The notes: generated from the sequence alone by a model not told the origin. Numbered from the stretch's first letter, positions 43,400-52,844 are shown. The stretch: 64,000 nucleotides of DNA from Desulfotomaculum sp. (GCA_003513005.1 DOTD01000072.1:1-64000), one strand, 5' to 3'. Made by a program: numbers and translations.

Positions 43400-44827
43400 C
43401 TAATTTTTATTAGTTAAAAATTCATGGATGGATCTGGCTGCGACGCGGCCTGCGCCCATCGCAAGAATAACTGTTGCGGCGCCGGTGACTACATCACCGC
43501 CTGCGTAAACACCCTGTTTTGATGTGGCGCCTGTCTGCAGCTCAGCTACAATGTTGCCCCTTTTGGTAACTTCCAGTCCCTTGGTAGTCCTTGGGACAAG
43601 CGGGTTTGGCCCCTGACCTATGGCTACAACAACAGTATCCACGTCCATGATAAATTCTGAACCCGGGATGGGGACAGGGCTTCGTCTGCCTGAAGCGTCA
43701 GGTTCTCCAAGCTCATACCTCAAGCATTCCATGCTTTTAACAATGCCTTTTTCATCAGCTATTATTTTAACCGGACTGGTTAGGAAGGCAAATTTGACGC
43801 CCTCTTCAATTGCGTGTTCTACTTCTTCATGCCGGGCAGGAAGTTCTTTCTCAGACCGCCTGTATACTATCCAGGATTCTTCCGCACCAAGGCGAAGTGC
43901 TGTACGGGCCGAGTCCATGGCAACGTTTCCGCCGCCTAAAACGGCAACCTTCTTGCCTATCTTAACAGGTGTGTCCCAATCGGGGAACAGGTATGCTTTC
44001 ATCAGGTTTACCCTGGTAAGAAATTCGTTGGCCGAGTACACCCCACAGGAATTTTCACCCGGGATGTCCATGAAGTACGGTAGCCCTGCTCCTGTACCGA
44101 TGTATATCGCATTAAAACCTCCTTCGTCGAGAAGCTCATCTATGGTGGCGAACTTGCCGACGACGGAGTTGACTTTTACATCTACACCAATCTTTTTAAG
44201 GTTTTGAATTTCTGTCTGAACGACTTTCTTGGGCAGCCTGAACTCGGGGATGCCGTACATAAGCACCCCGCCGGGTACGTGCAGGGCTTCGAAAATAGTA
44301 ACCTGATGCCCTAGTTTGGCAAGATCCGCGGCGCAGGTCAGACCTCCCGGGCCGGAACCCACAACAGCTACCTTAAATCCGGTGGGCTGTTCAACTTTGG
44401 GTGGAGTTACTTCCCCGGCAAGTTCCCAATCGGCGCAGAATCTTTCCAGTCTGCCAATTGCCACCGGCTCGTGTTTCTTACCCATTGTACAGACTTGTTC
44501 GCACTGGTTTTCCTGGGGGCAGACACGCCCGCAGATTGCCGGCAGGGCGTTTTTTTCCTTGATTACTCTGATTCCCCCGGCAAAGTCTCCTTCGGAGACG
44601 AGCTTTATGAAACCGGGTATGTCCACGTCTACCGGGCAGCCTTCCCGGCAGAAAGGTTTTTTGCACTGGATGCACCTTTTTGCTTCGGCAATGGCCATTT
44701 CTGTTGTATATCCGGTTGCTACTTCACTGAAATTTTTTACGCGGGCGGCGGCGTCCTGTGAGGGCATAGGATGCTTTTTAGGGACGATCTCTTTTTTCTG
44801 TTTGACTGCTTTCTGTTCGGAATCCAT
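43400..44827 (-). CDS. nfnB: NfnB, large subunit of the NADH-dependent ferredoxin:NADP+ oxidoreductase
   Basis: Large subunit of the flavin-based electron-bifurcating transhydrogenase, homologous to the glutamate synthase small chain. The 475-residue protein has N-terminal 4Fe-4S Cys clusters (CIQCKKPFCREGCPV and CGRVCPQENQCEQVC), the FAD site VVGSGPGGLTCAADLAKLG, and the NADP site AVLGGGNVAMDSARTALR. ATG at 44827 overlaps the nfnA stop as TAATG and has GGAGGTG upstream; the longer frame from 44845 is rejected. With no gltB nearby, NfnB is more likely than GltD. Confidence 0.92.
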   Translation of the reverse strand: MDSEQKAVKQKKEIVPKKHPMPSQDAAARVKNFSEVATGYTTEMAIAEAKRCIQCKKPFCREGCPVDVDIPGFIKLVSEGDFAGGIRVIKEKNALPAICGRVCPQENQCEQVCTMGKKHEPVAIGRLERFCADWELAGEVTPPKVEQPTGFKVAVVGSGPGGLTCAADLAKLGHQVTIFEALHVPGGVLMYGIPEFRLPKKVVQTEIQNLKKIGVDVKVNSVVGKFATIDELLDEGGFNAIYIGTGAGLPYFMDIPGENSCGVYSANEFLTRVNLMKAYLFPDWDTPVKIGKKVAVLGGGNVAMDSARTALRLGAEESWIVYRRSEKELPARHEEVEHAIEEGVKFAFLTSPVKIIADEKGIVKSMECLRYELGEPDASGRRSPVPIPGSEFIMDVDTVVVAIGQGPNPLVPRTTKGLEVTKRGNIVAELQTGATSKQGVYAGGDVVTGAATVILAMGAGRVAARSIHEFLTNKN

Positions 44828-45678
44828 TATTGAGCACCTCCGCAATTACAATGTGCTGAAAAACGTTCCATTGCTGCCCGTTCTTCGTTTTGGAAGAAAG
44901 CGGACCTGAGGGCAAGTTCGTTAAAATCAACCTGGTGACCGTCGAATTCCGGGCCGTCCACGCAGACAAACTTTGTTTTTCCGCCGACGGTTACCCTGCA
45001 GCAACCGCACATGCCTGTACCGTCAACCATGAGAGAATTCAGGCTAACGATGGTTTTAATCCCGTATTCCTCGGTTAAACGGCAGCATACTCTCATCATC
45101 GGCTGCGGCCCTATAGCAAGGACCATGGCTATATTGTCTTTTCCCCTGTCTTCGATGATCTCCTTTAAAACATCGGAAACAAAACCTTTCCTTACATAGG
45201 AGCCGTCATCAGTAGTAATGTAAAGCTCTGATGACGCTTCCCGCATCTTGTCCTCCCAGAATAAGAGCTCCTTGTTCCTTGCTCCGATAATTCCTATGAC
45301 ATGGTTTCCAGCTTCTTTGAGGGCGCGGGTAATTGGAAATACAGGGGCCACGCCTACTCCTCCACCGACACATACTACGGCGCCGAAATTCTCCACATGC
45401 GAGGGTAATCCCAGAGGTCCTGCAAGGTCCCTGATCGGATCCCCTATTTCGAGCATACCCATTTGCTTTGTAGTCTTCCCCACTTCCTGAAAGACAAGCG
45501 TGATGGTCCCGTTTTCACGGCTGAAATCGGCAATAGTTAAAGGAATACGTTCACTCTCTTCGCCGATACGCAGGATAATGAACTGTCCTGGCAGGCATTT
45601 TTTGGCTATTTCAGGCGCTTCGACTACCATAAGTTTAATAACTGGTGAAAGAACCCGCTTGTCCAGTATCTTGGACAT
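44827..45678 (-). CDS. nfnA: NfnA, small subunit of the NADH-dependent ferredoxin:NADP+ oxidoreductase
   Basis: A 283-residue ferredoxin-NADP reductase-like subunit. The FAD domain includes PGQFIILRIGEESERIPLT. The NAD-binding part has VCVGGGVGVAPVFPITRAL. A C-terminal [2Fe-2S] site lies in DGTGMCGCCRV and FVCVDGPEFDG. Paired with NfnB it couples NADH and reduced ferredoxin to NADP+ reduction, useful in anaerobes with low-potential ferredoxin pools. Confidence 0.92.
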   Translation of the reverse strand: MSKILDKRVLSPVIKLMVVEAPEIAKKCLPGQFIILRIGEESERIPLTIADFSRENGTITLVFQEVGKTTKQMGMLEIGDPIRDLAGPLGLPSHVENFGAVVCVGGGVGVAPVFPITRALKEAGNHVIGIIGARNKELLFWEDKMREASSELYITTDDGSYVRKGFVSDVLKEIIEDRGKDNIAMVLAIGPQPMMRVCCRLTEEYGIKTIVSLNSLMVDGTGMCGCCRVTVGGKTKFVCVDGPEFDGHQVDFNELALRSAFFQNEERAAMERFSAHCNCGGAQ

Positions 45679-45732
45679 AAATTTCTTCTCTCCATTCCCT
45701 TTTATTTTTTATTATAATTTATGCCAAGTTAT

Positions 45733-46152
45733 TTATGTACAGGTTAAATATTCGCACGGGGATTCGACTATCTTGCCCAGGACTCCGTTTACAAACCTGC
45801 CGGAGTCGTCCGTACCAAAAATTTTGGCCAGTTCAATTGCCTCGTTAAGGGATACGCTTCCGGGGATATCTTCGCAGTAGAATATTTCAAAAAGGGCCAT
45901 GCGCATTATATTGCGATCCACTGTGGCCATACGCCCTAAATCCCAATCGCGGCTGACACTGGCTATTGCTTTATCGAGGTTTTTTATGTTTTGAAGTGTT
46001 CCGAAGACAATTCTGCGGATGAATTCTATGCTTTCCTGATTAAGATTCTTCCCCTGGATAGTGTATTGAAAAGCTGTTTCGGGAGACGCCTGGCCCAGGT
46101 CAATTTGAAATAGGATCTGTAAAGCGAGTTCTCTGGCCTGCCTTCTCTTCAT
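45733..46152 (-). CDS. nusB: transcription antitermination factor NusB
   Basis: Helical RNA-binding protein that works with NusE (S10) in rRNA antitermination. The 139-residue protein has RRQARELALQILFQID at the N-terminus and EIFYCEDIPGSVSLNEAIELAKIFGTDDSGRFVNGVLGK at the C-terminus; these are the family ends. It follows the DUF2273 gene by 15 bases. Confidence 0.96.
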   Translation of the reverse strand: MKRRQARELALQILFQIDLGQASPETAFQYTIQGKNLNQESIEFIRRIVFGTLQNIKNLDKAIASVSRDWDLGRMATVDRNIMRMALFEIFYCEDIPGSVSLNEAIELAKIFGTDDSGRFVNGVLGKIVESPCEYLTCT

Positions 46153-46167
46153 CTGCAGCTCCCTTGT

Positions 46168-46386
46168 TTAATCTTTACGGAATATACTGTAAAAGATATC
46201 TCTTATTCCCAGGTTTTCATCAAGGCGCTTTCCTACATAGTAGCCAATCCCCATGCAGATTGCCACAAAAATAGACTTTATAATTCCGTATTTGATTACC
46301 AGCCAGCCAAAGATCAGTCCTATAACAATCCCTGTTGCCTTGCCGCGGTGTCTGCTTAGGAAATCAATAATATCGGCCAGATTCAT
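46168..46386 (-). CDS. DUF2273 small membrane protein
   Basis: A 72-residue protein with two hydrophobic helices (about 16-36 and 37-53) and Gly-rich turns (GKATGIVIGLIFGWLVI). The family is regularly encoded with Asp23 and AmaP in Firmicutes and probably assists envelope-stress anchoring. Stop and start spacing to amaP (31 bases) fits one operon. Confidence 0.9.
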   Translation of the reverse strand: MNLADIIDFLSRHRGKATGIVIGLIFGWLVIKYGIIKSIFVAICMGIGYYVGKRLDENLGIRDIFYSIFRKD

Positions 46387-46417
46387 TATCGGCGCCCCTT
46401 AAATAAAAATAAATCAA

Positions 46418-46948
46418 TCACTCTACACGCAGTTTACCGGCTGAAATACTGTGAACTAGAAATTCGACCTGCTGTACAGTGATTCCTGTTACAGAAAGAA
46501 CCCTTTCCTTTACCTGTTCCTGGACGGTGTCGGACACTTCCGGAATACTTATGTCAGGTGTCACTGCAGCTTTAATCCGTATTCCAATTCCCTGAGGCCG
46601 GTTAAAAACCTGTGCTTTAACCTCGCGGATGCCGTTGTTCTGTGAGACAACTTTTTCTGCGAGACTCTCTATCGCACCCAGTGCAATATGTACATTTCCA
46701 AGTTTGCTTTCATAGACGACAGCCTGTTCCCGGGCTGGTTTTATATTAACCCACAGGAGGCGAATTCCGGCAATGATAAACAAGCCCAGCAGTAAAATGA
46801 TTACTGCCGGCTGTTGAACTGACTGCAATAACCGGGGCTGATTTTGGCTAATCTGCAGCCAACCGGCAAAGAAAGGAACCGCAGCCAAAAATATAGCTGT
46901 CAGAATAAAAGTATACAAAAACAGCAGAAAGCGGTCGAAAGGCCGCAA
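46418..46948 (-). CDS. amaP: alkaline shock response membrane anchor AmaP
   Basis: A 176-residue protein with two N-terminal membrane helices (about 8-30 and 45-67), then a soluble Asp23-like part with VHIALGAIESLAEKVV and VRIKAAVTPDISIPEVSDTVQEQV. It is thought to tether Asp23 at the membrane. It lies 14 bases after the asp23 gene. Confidence 0.9.
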   Translation of the reverse strand: MRPFDRFLLFLYTFILTAIFLAAVPFFAGWLQISQNQPRLLQSVQQPAVIILLLGLFIIAGIRLLWVNIKPAREQAVVYESKLGNVHIALGAIESLAEKVVSQNNGIREVKAQVFNRPQGIGIRIKAAVTPDISIPEVSDTVQEQVKERVLSVTGITVQQVEFLVHSISAGKLRVE

Positions 46949-46962
46949 TTTAATAAGCCTCC

Positions 46963-47358
46963 CTATTTTGTCCGCAGTTCGTCTTCCTTGTCCGAATTGC
47001 TGAACGAAACTCCCTGTATATGAACATTCACTTCTATTACATTCAAGCCGGTCATATCGTTAACTGCTTTTTTTACTTTTTGCTGAATTTCTGATGCAAT
47101 GTCCGGTATCTTTGCGCCATAATCAACTATGACATAAATATCTACCGCCGCTTCCTTCTCTCCGACTTCAACCTTTACACCTTTAGAAAGGTTTTTGCGT
47201 CCCAGGATTTCGGCAATACCGCCGGCCAAGCCCCCGCTCATACCGGCAACTCCCTGCACTTCAGTTGCGGCAAGGCCGGCAATTATTCTAACAACTTCGT
47301 CGGCGATCCGGATAGAACCGATGCTTGTCTGTTCCTCCCTGACAACAATATCTTCCAT
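46963..47358 (-). CDS. Asp23/Gls24 family envelope stress protein
   Basis: A 131-residue Asp23/Gls24 domain protein: GSIRIADEVVRIIAGLAATEVQGVAGMSGG, VEVGEKEAAVDIYVIVDYGAKIPDIA and a C-terminal VIEVNVHIQGV. This family forms membrane-proximal assemblies under cell-wall stress. It is first of the asp23-amaP-DUF2273-nusB set, about 100 bases after spoIIIAH. Confidence 0.93.
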   Translation of the reverse strand: MEDIVVREEQTSIGSIRIADEVVRIIAGLAATEVQGVAGMSGGLAGGIAEILGRKNLSKGVKVEVGEKEAAVDIYVIVDYGAKIPDIASEIQQKVKKAVNDMTGLNVIEVNVHIQGVSFSNSDKEDELRTK

Positions 47359-47459
47359 TATTTTTGCCTCCTTAGAAAAAATTTAGCCCAATCCTCCCAA
47401 AAAAGGACATATTAATTATAACAAAGATAGCAGATCCGCGCAACCATTTGTGTCAGGGT

Positions 47460-48041
47460 TTAATCTTTGGCAAGGATGATAATATTCTGTCCCTCCACTC
47501 CGGTACCCCAGGTAACTAACTGACGGATTCCCTCTTCGTCCTGAGGTGATAGCGAAGCAGCCTGTACTATTATAGTAATCTTATTATTTCCTTTAAGACA
47601 GACTGTGCTGTCACGGAATCCGCGGGCGCTGATCAGGTGCTCAAGTTCGCTTTCTCTGGCCAGTTTTTCACTTAAAAAGAGGAGTTTTTCCTGAGCCTCC
47701 TGCCGTGTCTGGGAACTTGACGAAGGGTTGTCGATAATATCATGCAGCAGTTCAATCTGTCTGCCGTTTGTGCGTTCTCTGTCCAAACGATACTCAATAA
47801 AAAACTCCGAACTGCTGTCGTTTGAGGTGGCTTGAAATTGGTCAGCGTTTAAGACTAATGGCTCGCCTGCAACGTTTGTTTCCTTACTGGCAACGTCGGC
47901 CTGAGGAACTGTATTTTCAGGCTGTCCCATTTTAGCAAGTTTACCCGGCAGGTTAAGACAGCATGCCGCCAGCAGGCATATCCCTAATATAAGCGCTGCG
48001 ATTATGTAGATTGTTTTCTTGTTAATCACCAGTGAGTACAT
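47460..48041 (-). CDS. spoIIIAH: stage III sporulation protein AH
   Basis: Mother-cell membrane protein that joins forespore SpoIIQ across the two engulfing membranes to form the feeding-tube channel. The 193-residue protein has an N-terminal helix (about 10-31, ending AACCLN) and a C-terminal EscJ/PrgK-like ring domain (about 90-193, EFFIEYRLDRERTNGRQIELL). It is last of the eight-gene operon. Confidence 0.95.
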   Translation of the reverse strand: MYSLVINKKTIYIIAALILGICLLAACCLNLPGKLAKMGQPENTVPQADVASKETNVAGEPLVLNADQFQATSNDSSSEFFIEYRLDRERTNGRQIELLHDIIDNPSSSSQTRQEAQEKLLFLSEKLARESELEHLISARGFRDSTVCLKGNNKITIIVQAASLSPQDEEGIRQLVTWGTGVEGQNIIILAKD

Positions 48042-48058
48042 TTTTTTCGCCTCCTTGA

Positions 48059-48679
48059 TTATGATTTGGGCAGCACAAGCACTTTCTGCGGTTCTATTCC
48101 CAGGGCAACCTGGACGGCTTCGAATAGCCGGGCTTTTATTTCGGAATTTTTTGCGCCCTGGGCAACTACCAGGACGCCCGCCACTTTTGATGAGCCTGTT
48201 TGTTCAACTACTGCAGTTTCTTCCTGGCCGTTTCTGGTAAAGACGAGCTGTCCGCTATCGGTATATTCGGTTATAGACCTGACACCTCCAACCTGATCTT
48301 TCTCTTCGGTCGTTTTTTTACTACTGTTTGTGTTGACTGCATATTTGTCATGCTCAGAGGAGGCTAATCTTACAGTTACGTCAAGGTCCCCAACTCCTTC
48401 AATTTCTTTTAAGATATTTTTCAAATCGGCGGCCAGTGTTTTCTCTTCACTTTCTATAACAGAACGGTCATTGGTTTGAAGAACCTGATGATCAGTGTTT
48501 TCAGCTGCTTTTCCGGGTGTTTTGTCTGTCTTGCCGTTATTTCCGATAATTAAAAGAAGGATTGCAAAAGCAATTATTAAAGTCAGCCAAATAATTTTTT
48601 GTTTCTGTAATTTAGGAGGGTAGTCCCCGCTTTTTAATGATCCGAAAATGTTGTTCAGGTATTCTTTAAAACCTGTCAT
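48059..48679 (-). CDS. spoIIIAG: stage III sporulation protein AG
   Basis: A 206-residue ring-forming component of the SpoIIIA-SpoIIQ channel. One N-terminal membrane helix (about 29-46, IIWLTLIIAFAILLLIIG) is followed by a linker and the ring-building domain with ILKEIEGVGDLDVTVRLASSE and VAGVLVVAQGAKNSEIKARL. The ribosome-binding site lies in a short GGA trinucleotide repeat (about 48688-48704). Confidence 0.95.
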   Translation of the reverse strand: MTGFKEYLNNIFGSLKSGDYPPKLQKQKIIWLTLIIAFAILLLIIGNNGKTDKTPGKAAENTDHQVLQTNDRSVIESEEKTLAADLKNILKEIEGVGDLDVTVRLASSEHDKYAVNTNSSKKTTEEKDQVGGVRSITEYTDSGQLVFTRNGQEETAVVEQTGSSKVAGVLVVAQGAKNSEIKARLFEAVQVALGIEPQKVLVLPKS

Positions 48680-48763
48680 AGCTTAAATCCTCCTCCTCCT
48701 CCTCTGAAAACTACTTTACATTAGGGAGGTCACTGTCTGCGTGTGTTCATGTTCGCTTGTTTT

Positions 48764-49414
48764 TCATTCTTCCAAAATAATTATCTGCTCAGGTGAAAGG
48801 CTGTAGAAGTCTGTCAGTATTTTTACCAGCTTGTCTTTTGTCTGGATTGAAATTTGCGATCCTTTTTTTTGATCATTTGTATCATCAGTTCCTGAATCAG
48901 GGGCATTTTCCCCGGTTTTTATTTCAACAGGCCTGACAATAGATTTATTTTTGACTTCCGTAGAGGAGTCATTGTTCTTAAGTCGCAGGATTATCTTTTT
49001 TATCTGCCCTAGTTTTGGGCTGTCAGGTTCATCATATATTTGGACCTGTGCAGAAACAACTTCAATGTCCGATCTGATACCAACCAGTGCGCTTACCTGG
49101 CGGGCAAGCGACTTACGGTATCTCTCCTGGGCTTGTTCGCTTTGATCTTTGTTAAGATTCTCACCCGCCGCCGTAATTTCTCCTAAGCTGGGGAATTCCA
49201 GATTCTCCGCATCGATGGCTTGTTCGGGCAGCGACTGCTGCCAATTGCTATTGGCCAGGCTGCTAACCGCCTGAAGCACAGCCACGATAATCAGAAGGCC
49301 CATGACGAGCCTGATATATCGTCTAAGATCGCTTTGGGGGAGAAACATTTCTAGGAAAACAGCAAGCATAATTATCACGATTAAATTTTGAACAAGCAAA
49401 CGGATAGATTCCAT
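48764..49414 (-). CDS. spoIIIAF: stage III sporulation protein AF
   Basis: A 216-residue component with two N-terminal membrane helices (about 7-25 and 33-53) and a soluble domain. YRKSLARQVSALVG and the C-terminal KLVKILTDFYSLSPEQIIIL are typical of SpoIIIAF. An 84-base gap separates it from spoIIIAG. Confidence 0.93.
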   Translation of the reverse strand: MESIRLLVQNLIVIIMLAVFLEMFLPQSDLRRYIRLVMGLLIIVAVLQAVSSLANSNWQQSLPEQAIDAENLEFPSLGEITAAGENLNKDQSEQAQERYRKSLARQVSALVGIRSDIEVVSAQVQIYDEPDSPKLGQIKKIILRLKNNDSSTEVKNKSIVRPVEIKTGENAPDSGTDDTNDQKKGSQISIQTKDKLVKILTDFYSLSPEQIIILEE

Positions 49415-49442
49415 TATTTCATCCCTGGCTTAAGATTATTTT

Positions 49443-50663
49443 TCAGCGCAGCATAACCGTCATGTTGCCGACGCCGATAAGTATGGTAATAGAGAAAAAG
49501 AACAGCAGGCCAACGACGCCGACAGCGGCAAAAACCAGGAGCAGGCTTGAACCCATCTCATTTAGGCAGTTCACCACCTGCCCCTCCGCTACGGGTTGCA
49601 CCAGCGCCCCGGCCAGCTTGTAGATGAAGGACAGGCTGATGATTTTAAGCATCGGCAGGCCCATAATCAGGAAGATTGAGATCATCCCGGCTATTCCTGC
49701 AGCATTTTTAATCAATAGCGAGGAACTTACGACGGACTCCAGGGCGTCTGAGAACATACCCCCGACAACAGGTATGAAAGCATCTATAGCAAATTTGGCC
49801 GTTCTTAAGGTTACCCCGTCGCCAACTGCTCCGGCTACGCCCTGTATGGCCAGAACTCCCAGAAAAATCGTGCTGAATATCCCCAACAGGCCCATGGCCA
49901 CAGTTTTTAAAAGGCTGGCCAGCCGGGAGACTTTAAAATTAGCGGAAAGATTATCCACAATTCCCAAAACTGCGCTGAAAAAAATCAAAGGCAGCACAAC
50001 ATTCTTGGTCAAGGTCCCAATGACGGTCAGGCTGATTAGAATTACCGGGTGGAAAATTGCCGCTGAAGCTACTCCTCCCATAGCAACAAGCAGCGTAAGC
50101 AGAAGAGGCATAATTGCCTGCATAAAGGAAACCATCCGGTCGATCAGTTCCCTGCCTGTGTTTATAGCCAGGGCGAAGGAGCCGATTGCAATAGTTGACA
50201 GCACCAGATAAACAACAAGGTAGCTTAACTGCCCGGTAGTTCCCCTGTCGAAAGCGCTGGTCAGGTTATGCAGCACGGCGCAGATCATTGTTAAGACAAT
50301 CAGCCTGCCGAGCAATGAAGTATTGGCTACGATTTCTTTAAACAGGTATTTCAACAGATTGTTGAAAACCTCAGCAGGTTTCCACGAAACATCGCCTCTG
50401 ATAATTTTAAAAAACATGTCTTTAAAGCTTAAACCCGGAACAGCAGACTTTATATCCGTATCAACCCGGTCAATATATTTTTCTACCTCACGAAGGTTAA
50501 GCTCGGATTCCTGCTGATTGCTTTCAGCAATATTGGCCGGTCCTTGAAGAATGCTTCCTTCTTGACCAACTGTGGCAGTCTGGTCGAACGCATAAGCTAA
50601 CGGAACGGGCAGCAGATAGAAAAAGAATAAAAGCAAGAGCGCTGAAAGCTTTGTAAAGTTCAA
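49443..50663 (-). CDS. spoIIIAE: stage III sporulation protein AE
   Basis: A 406-residue polytopic membrane protein with a signal peptide (about 1-25, LLFFFYLLPVPLAYA) and about eight further helices. Family blocks include YIDRVDTDIKSAVPGLSFKD and FLGVLAIQGVAGAVGDGVTLRTAKF. It is presumed to form the export-like core with AD and AC. Confidence 0.95.
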   Translation of the reverse strand: MNFTKLSALLLLFFFYLLPVPLAYAFDQTATVGQEGSILQGPANIAESNQQESELNLREVEKYIDRVDTDIKSAVPGLSFKDMFFKIIRGDVSWKPAEVFNNLLKYLFKEIVANTSLLGRLIVLTMICAVLHNLTSAFDRGTTGQLSYLVVYLVLSTIAIGSFALAINTGRELIDRMVSFMQAIMPLLLTLLVAMGGVASAAIFHPVILISLTVIGTLTKNVVLPLIFFSAVLGIVDNLSANFKVSRLASLLKTVAMGLLGIFSTIFLGVLAIQGVAGAVGDGVTLRTAKFAIDAFIPVVGGMFSDALESVVSSSLLIKNAAGIAGMISIFLIMGLPMLKIISLSFIYKLAGALVQPVAEGQVVNCLNEMGSSLLLVFAAVGVVGLLFFFSITILIGVGNMTVMLR

Positions 50664-50675
50664 CCGTCTTCACCT

Positions 50676-51062
50676 CTAAGGGACTAATTTTAATAATGCC
50701 TGTAAAACTGCCGCTACAATAGGCACGGCTAAAATGAGCACAAGTATTTTGGCGGCGAACTCTATTTTAACCGCAAGCGCTCCCTCGCCGGCGTCCCTGC
50801 AAATCTGCGAGCCAAAATCCGCTATATAGGCAATCGCGATGATCTTTAAAATGGTTGCCAGATAAACTGTGCTTAAATTTGCCCGGTTGGATAGTTCCCT
50901 GAGAACGTCAATGACGGACCCAATCTTTCCGATAACCGTCAGAAAGATGATGATTCCGGTGGCGATGCTCAAGCCGATGGCAATCTCCGGCTTGCTCTGA
51001 CGGATGGTAACCGCCAGAACTGCCGCAACTATTCCAATCCCCACAATCTGCATAATTTCCAA
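50676..51062 (-). CDS. spoIIIAD: stage III sporulation protein AD
   Basis: A 128-residue membrane protein with four helices. KIIAIAYIADFGSQICRDAGEGALA and KIEFAAKILVLILAVPIV are family hallmarks. It is 12 bases upstream of spoIIIAE. Confidence 0.95.
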   Translation of the reverse strand: MEIMQIVGIGIVAAVLAVTIRQSKPEIAIGLSIATGIIIFLTVIGKIGSVIDVLRELSNRANLSTVYLATILKIIAIAYIADFGSQICRDAGEGALAVKIEFAAKILVLILAVPIVAAVLQALLKLVP

Positions 51063-51081
51063 GGTGTTCCTCTCCTTGAGG

Positions 51082-51288
51082 CTAAAAAAGTTTAAAAACC
51101 GATTTTACCTGTTCGAAGAAAACTCCCAGGAGCTGAACTACCCAGAACAGGACGATGCCCAGGCCTGCAAGCGTTGCAATTAAGGCGTATTCTTCCTTGT
51201 TAGAACATTTGAGGACATACTGGGCTGCAGCGACCAAGATTCCTATGCCAACGATTTTAAAAACGATGTTGATATCAAACCCTGTCAT
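51082..51288 (-). CDS. spoIIIAC: stage III sporulation protein AC
   Basis: A 68-residue two-helix membrane protein (DINIVFKIVGIGILVAAAQYVL, then ALIATLAGLGIVLFWVVQLL), normal length for SpoIIIAC. It lies between AB and AD. Confidence 0.95.
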   Translation of the reverse strand: MTGFDINIVFKIVGIGILVAAAQYVLKCSNKEEYALIATLAGLGIVLFWVVQLLGVFFEQVKSVFKLF

Positions 51289-51300
51289 TTAAATCCCCTC

Positions 51301-51819
51301 CTAATAAAAGATAAGTACTATCACCAGGCCTCCCAGGAAGCCAATGTAATTCCATAATTTAACATGCTGCAGGGCGCTGATTTCGGCCTTTTTCAGCTCT
51401 GCTTCAATTTGTTCCATGGCCAGACTGAGGTGTTTGCTCTGCCCGGAACTGTCTGAAATTCCGAGGGCTCCGCCAAGGCTGCGCAGGATGGCCATATCAC
51501 AGCCAATCAGAGACGAATGGGGATAAAATTCCAAAAGCGCCTTTTCCCATGCCTCCCTTGCCGTACATCCCGACATGGATAATAATTCCTTGCGGGTTTC
51601 CTCAAATAAAGGCGCCAGCCGGTAATCCGTCCTGGACGCAACCAGGCCGAGCGCTTCGGCTAAAGGCGTAGCGGCATAGGTAATCTCTGTTTCCAGCATC
51701 TGCAGGGCTGATTTTAAAGAACGCAGTTCGACCGGTCTTAAGGAATAACTCCTGGCAACCAACATTCCGCAGATGCCGCCGGCCGAAACAATTACAAGGC
51801 AGGCAATAGTTTTAAGCAT
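51301..51819 (-). CDS. spoIIIAB: stage III sporulation protein AB
   Basis: A 172-residue protein with terminal hydrophobic segments and a helical middle: ELRSLKSALQMLETEITYAATPLAEAL and GISDSSGQSKHLSLAMEQIE. The architecture recalls GspF/T2SS inner-membrane proteins. Its start overlaps the end of spoIIIAA by 28 bases. Confidence 0.95.
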   Translation of the reverse strand: MLKTIACLVIVSAGGICGMLVARSYSLRPVELRSLKSALQMLETEITYAATPLAEALGLVASRTDYRLAPLFEETRKELLSMSGCTAREAWEKALLEFYPHSSLIGCDMAILRSLGGALGISDSSGQSKHLSLAMEQIEAELKKAEISALQHVKLWNYIGFLGGLVIVLIFY

Positions 51820-52844
51820 TGTTCCACCTCTTTTGCGGGCAGCGGAAGCATCGTTCTGCCGTCGATAATTTCCTCTATAGTTCCAACATTTTTTGAACGG
51901 CCCAATAAGACAAAACGTGCGATTACTTTCATATTCAGGAGATTGCGCAGGGCCGGCCTCTGGTTGAGTTCCGCAAAAGAAGCCGCGTGAACGGTTGTAA
52001 GCACTTTTACTCCGGCGTTAAAGACTCCTTCCAAAGCGGCAAAGTCCTCGTCCGTACCAATCTCATCCGTAGCAATTACACGCGGCGCCATGGAGCGCAG
52101 GAGCATGAACATTCCTTCCGCCTTGCGGCATCCGTCCAGGATATCCGTGCGGATTCCCACTTCCCGCTGGGGCACACCCTGGAAGCAGCCCGCCAGTTCG
52201 GATCGTTCATCAACCACGCCGATTACTGCTCCCCTGAAATTCAGTTCGGGGATGCCGTTGCTTAATTGCCTGATGACATCCCTTAATATGGTGGTTTTCC
52301 CGCAGCGGGGCGGGGAAAAAATAAGGGTGTTGAGGACGCTTCCGGATTTCTGATCAATTATAAAAGGAAGCAGAGGAGAGGCGGCGCCCTTGACCTCCCG
52401 GGAGATCCTTATATTAAGTCCGGAGATGTATTTGAGTGTCCTGACCCGTCCGTTTTCAAGGACTGTTTTTCCTGTTAAACCAACCCTGTGTCCACCGGGC
52501 AAAGTTATAAAACCGTTCTTCAGTTCTTCCTCAAAAGCATATAAAGAACAGCCGCTGATTAACTGGGTAACCCGCTGTATATCATCAGCCGTAACTAAAT
52601 AACAATCACGGGGGGCAGCTGCGGGCTTTCCGCTATTATCAAGGAGAATATCCCCATCAGCCAAACCCAGGATTAAAGGCCTGTTCTGCCGGAGGCGTAT
52701 TTCTTCAAGTTTTTCAAGAATATTCAAAGGCAGGCCGGTAATCATGCTGCGTATACTGGCCGGCAGTACCGGTATGATTTCCTGCCAGGGGGAGGGGTTT
52801 ATAAAAACCCGGCAACTGTCTGAAGAGTAAAATACGCGGCTCAC
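51792..52844 (-). CDS. spoIIIAA: stage III sporulation protein AA (secretion-type ATPase)
   Basis: A 350-residue RecA-like ATPase resembling type II/IV secretion motors. It has the Walker A FSPPRCGKTTILRDVI, VVDERSELAG and the Walker B-like RVIATDEIGTDED. The start is GTG at 52844 after GGGGGG. A terminator behind efp isolates the operon, which in relatives is transcribed by sigma-E in the mother cell. I could not place a convincing sigma-E promoter. Confidence 0.95.
   Translation of the reverse strand: MSRVFYSSDSCRVFINPSPWQEIIPVLPASIRSMITGLPLNILEKLEEIRLRQNRPLILGLADGDILLDNSGKPAAAPRDCYLVTADDIQRVTQLISGCSLYAFEEELKNGFITLPGGHRVGLTGKTVLENGRVRTLKYISGLNIRISREVKGAASPLLPFIIDQKSGSVLNTLIFSPPRCGKTTILRDVIRQLSNGIPELNFRGAVIGVVDERSELAGCFQGVPQREVGIRTDILDGCRKAEGMFMLLRSMAPRVIATDEIGTDEDFAALEGVFNAGVKVLTTVHAASFAELNQRPALRNLLNMKVIARFVLLGRSKNVGTIEEIIDGRTMLPLPAKEVEQCLKLLPAL

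Noticed and set aside
43620..44207. 195-residue plus-strand frame opposite nfnB
   Set aside because: Antisense shadow of a well-supported flavoprotein gene; no family pattern.
49624..50211. 195-residue plus-strand frame opposite spoIIIAE
   Set aside because: Antisense of a membrane protein gene; basic, low-complexity product with no start signal.
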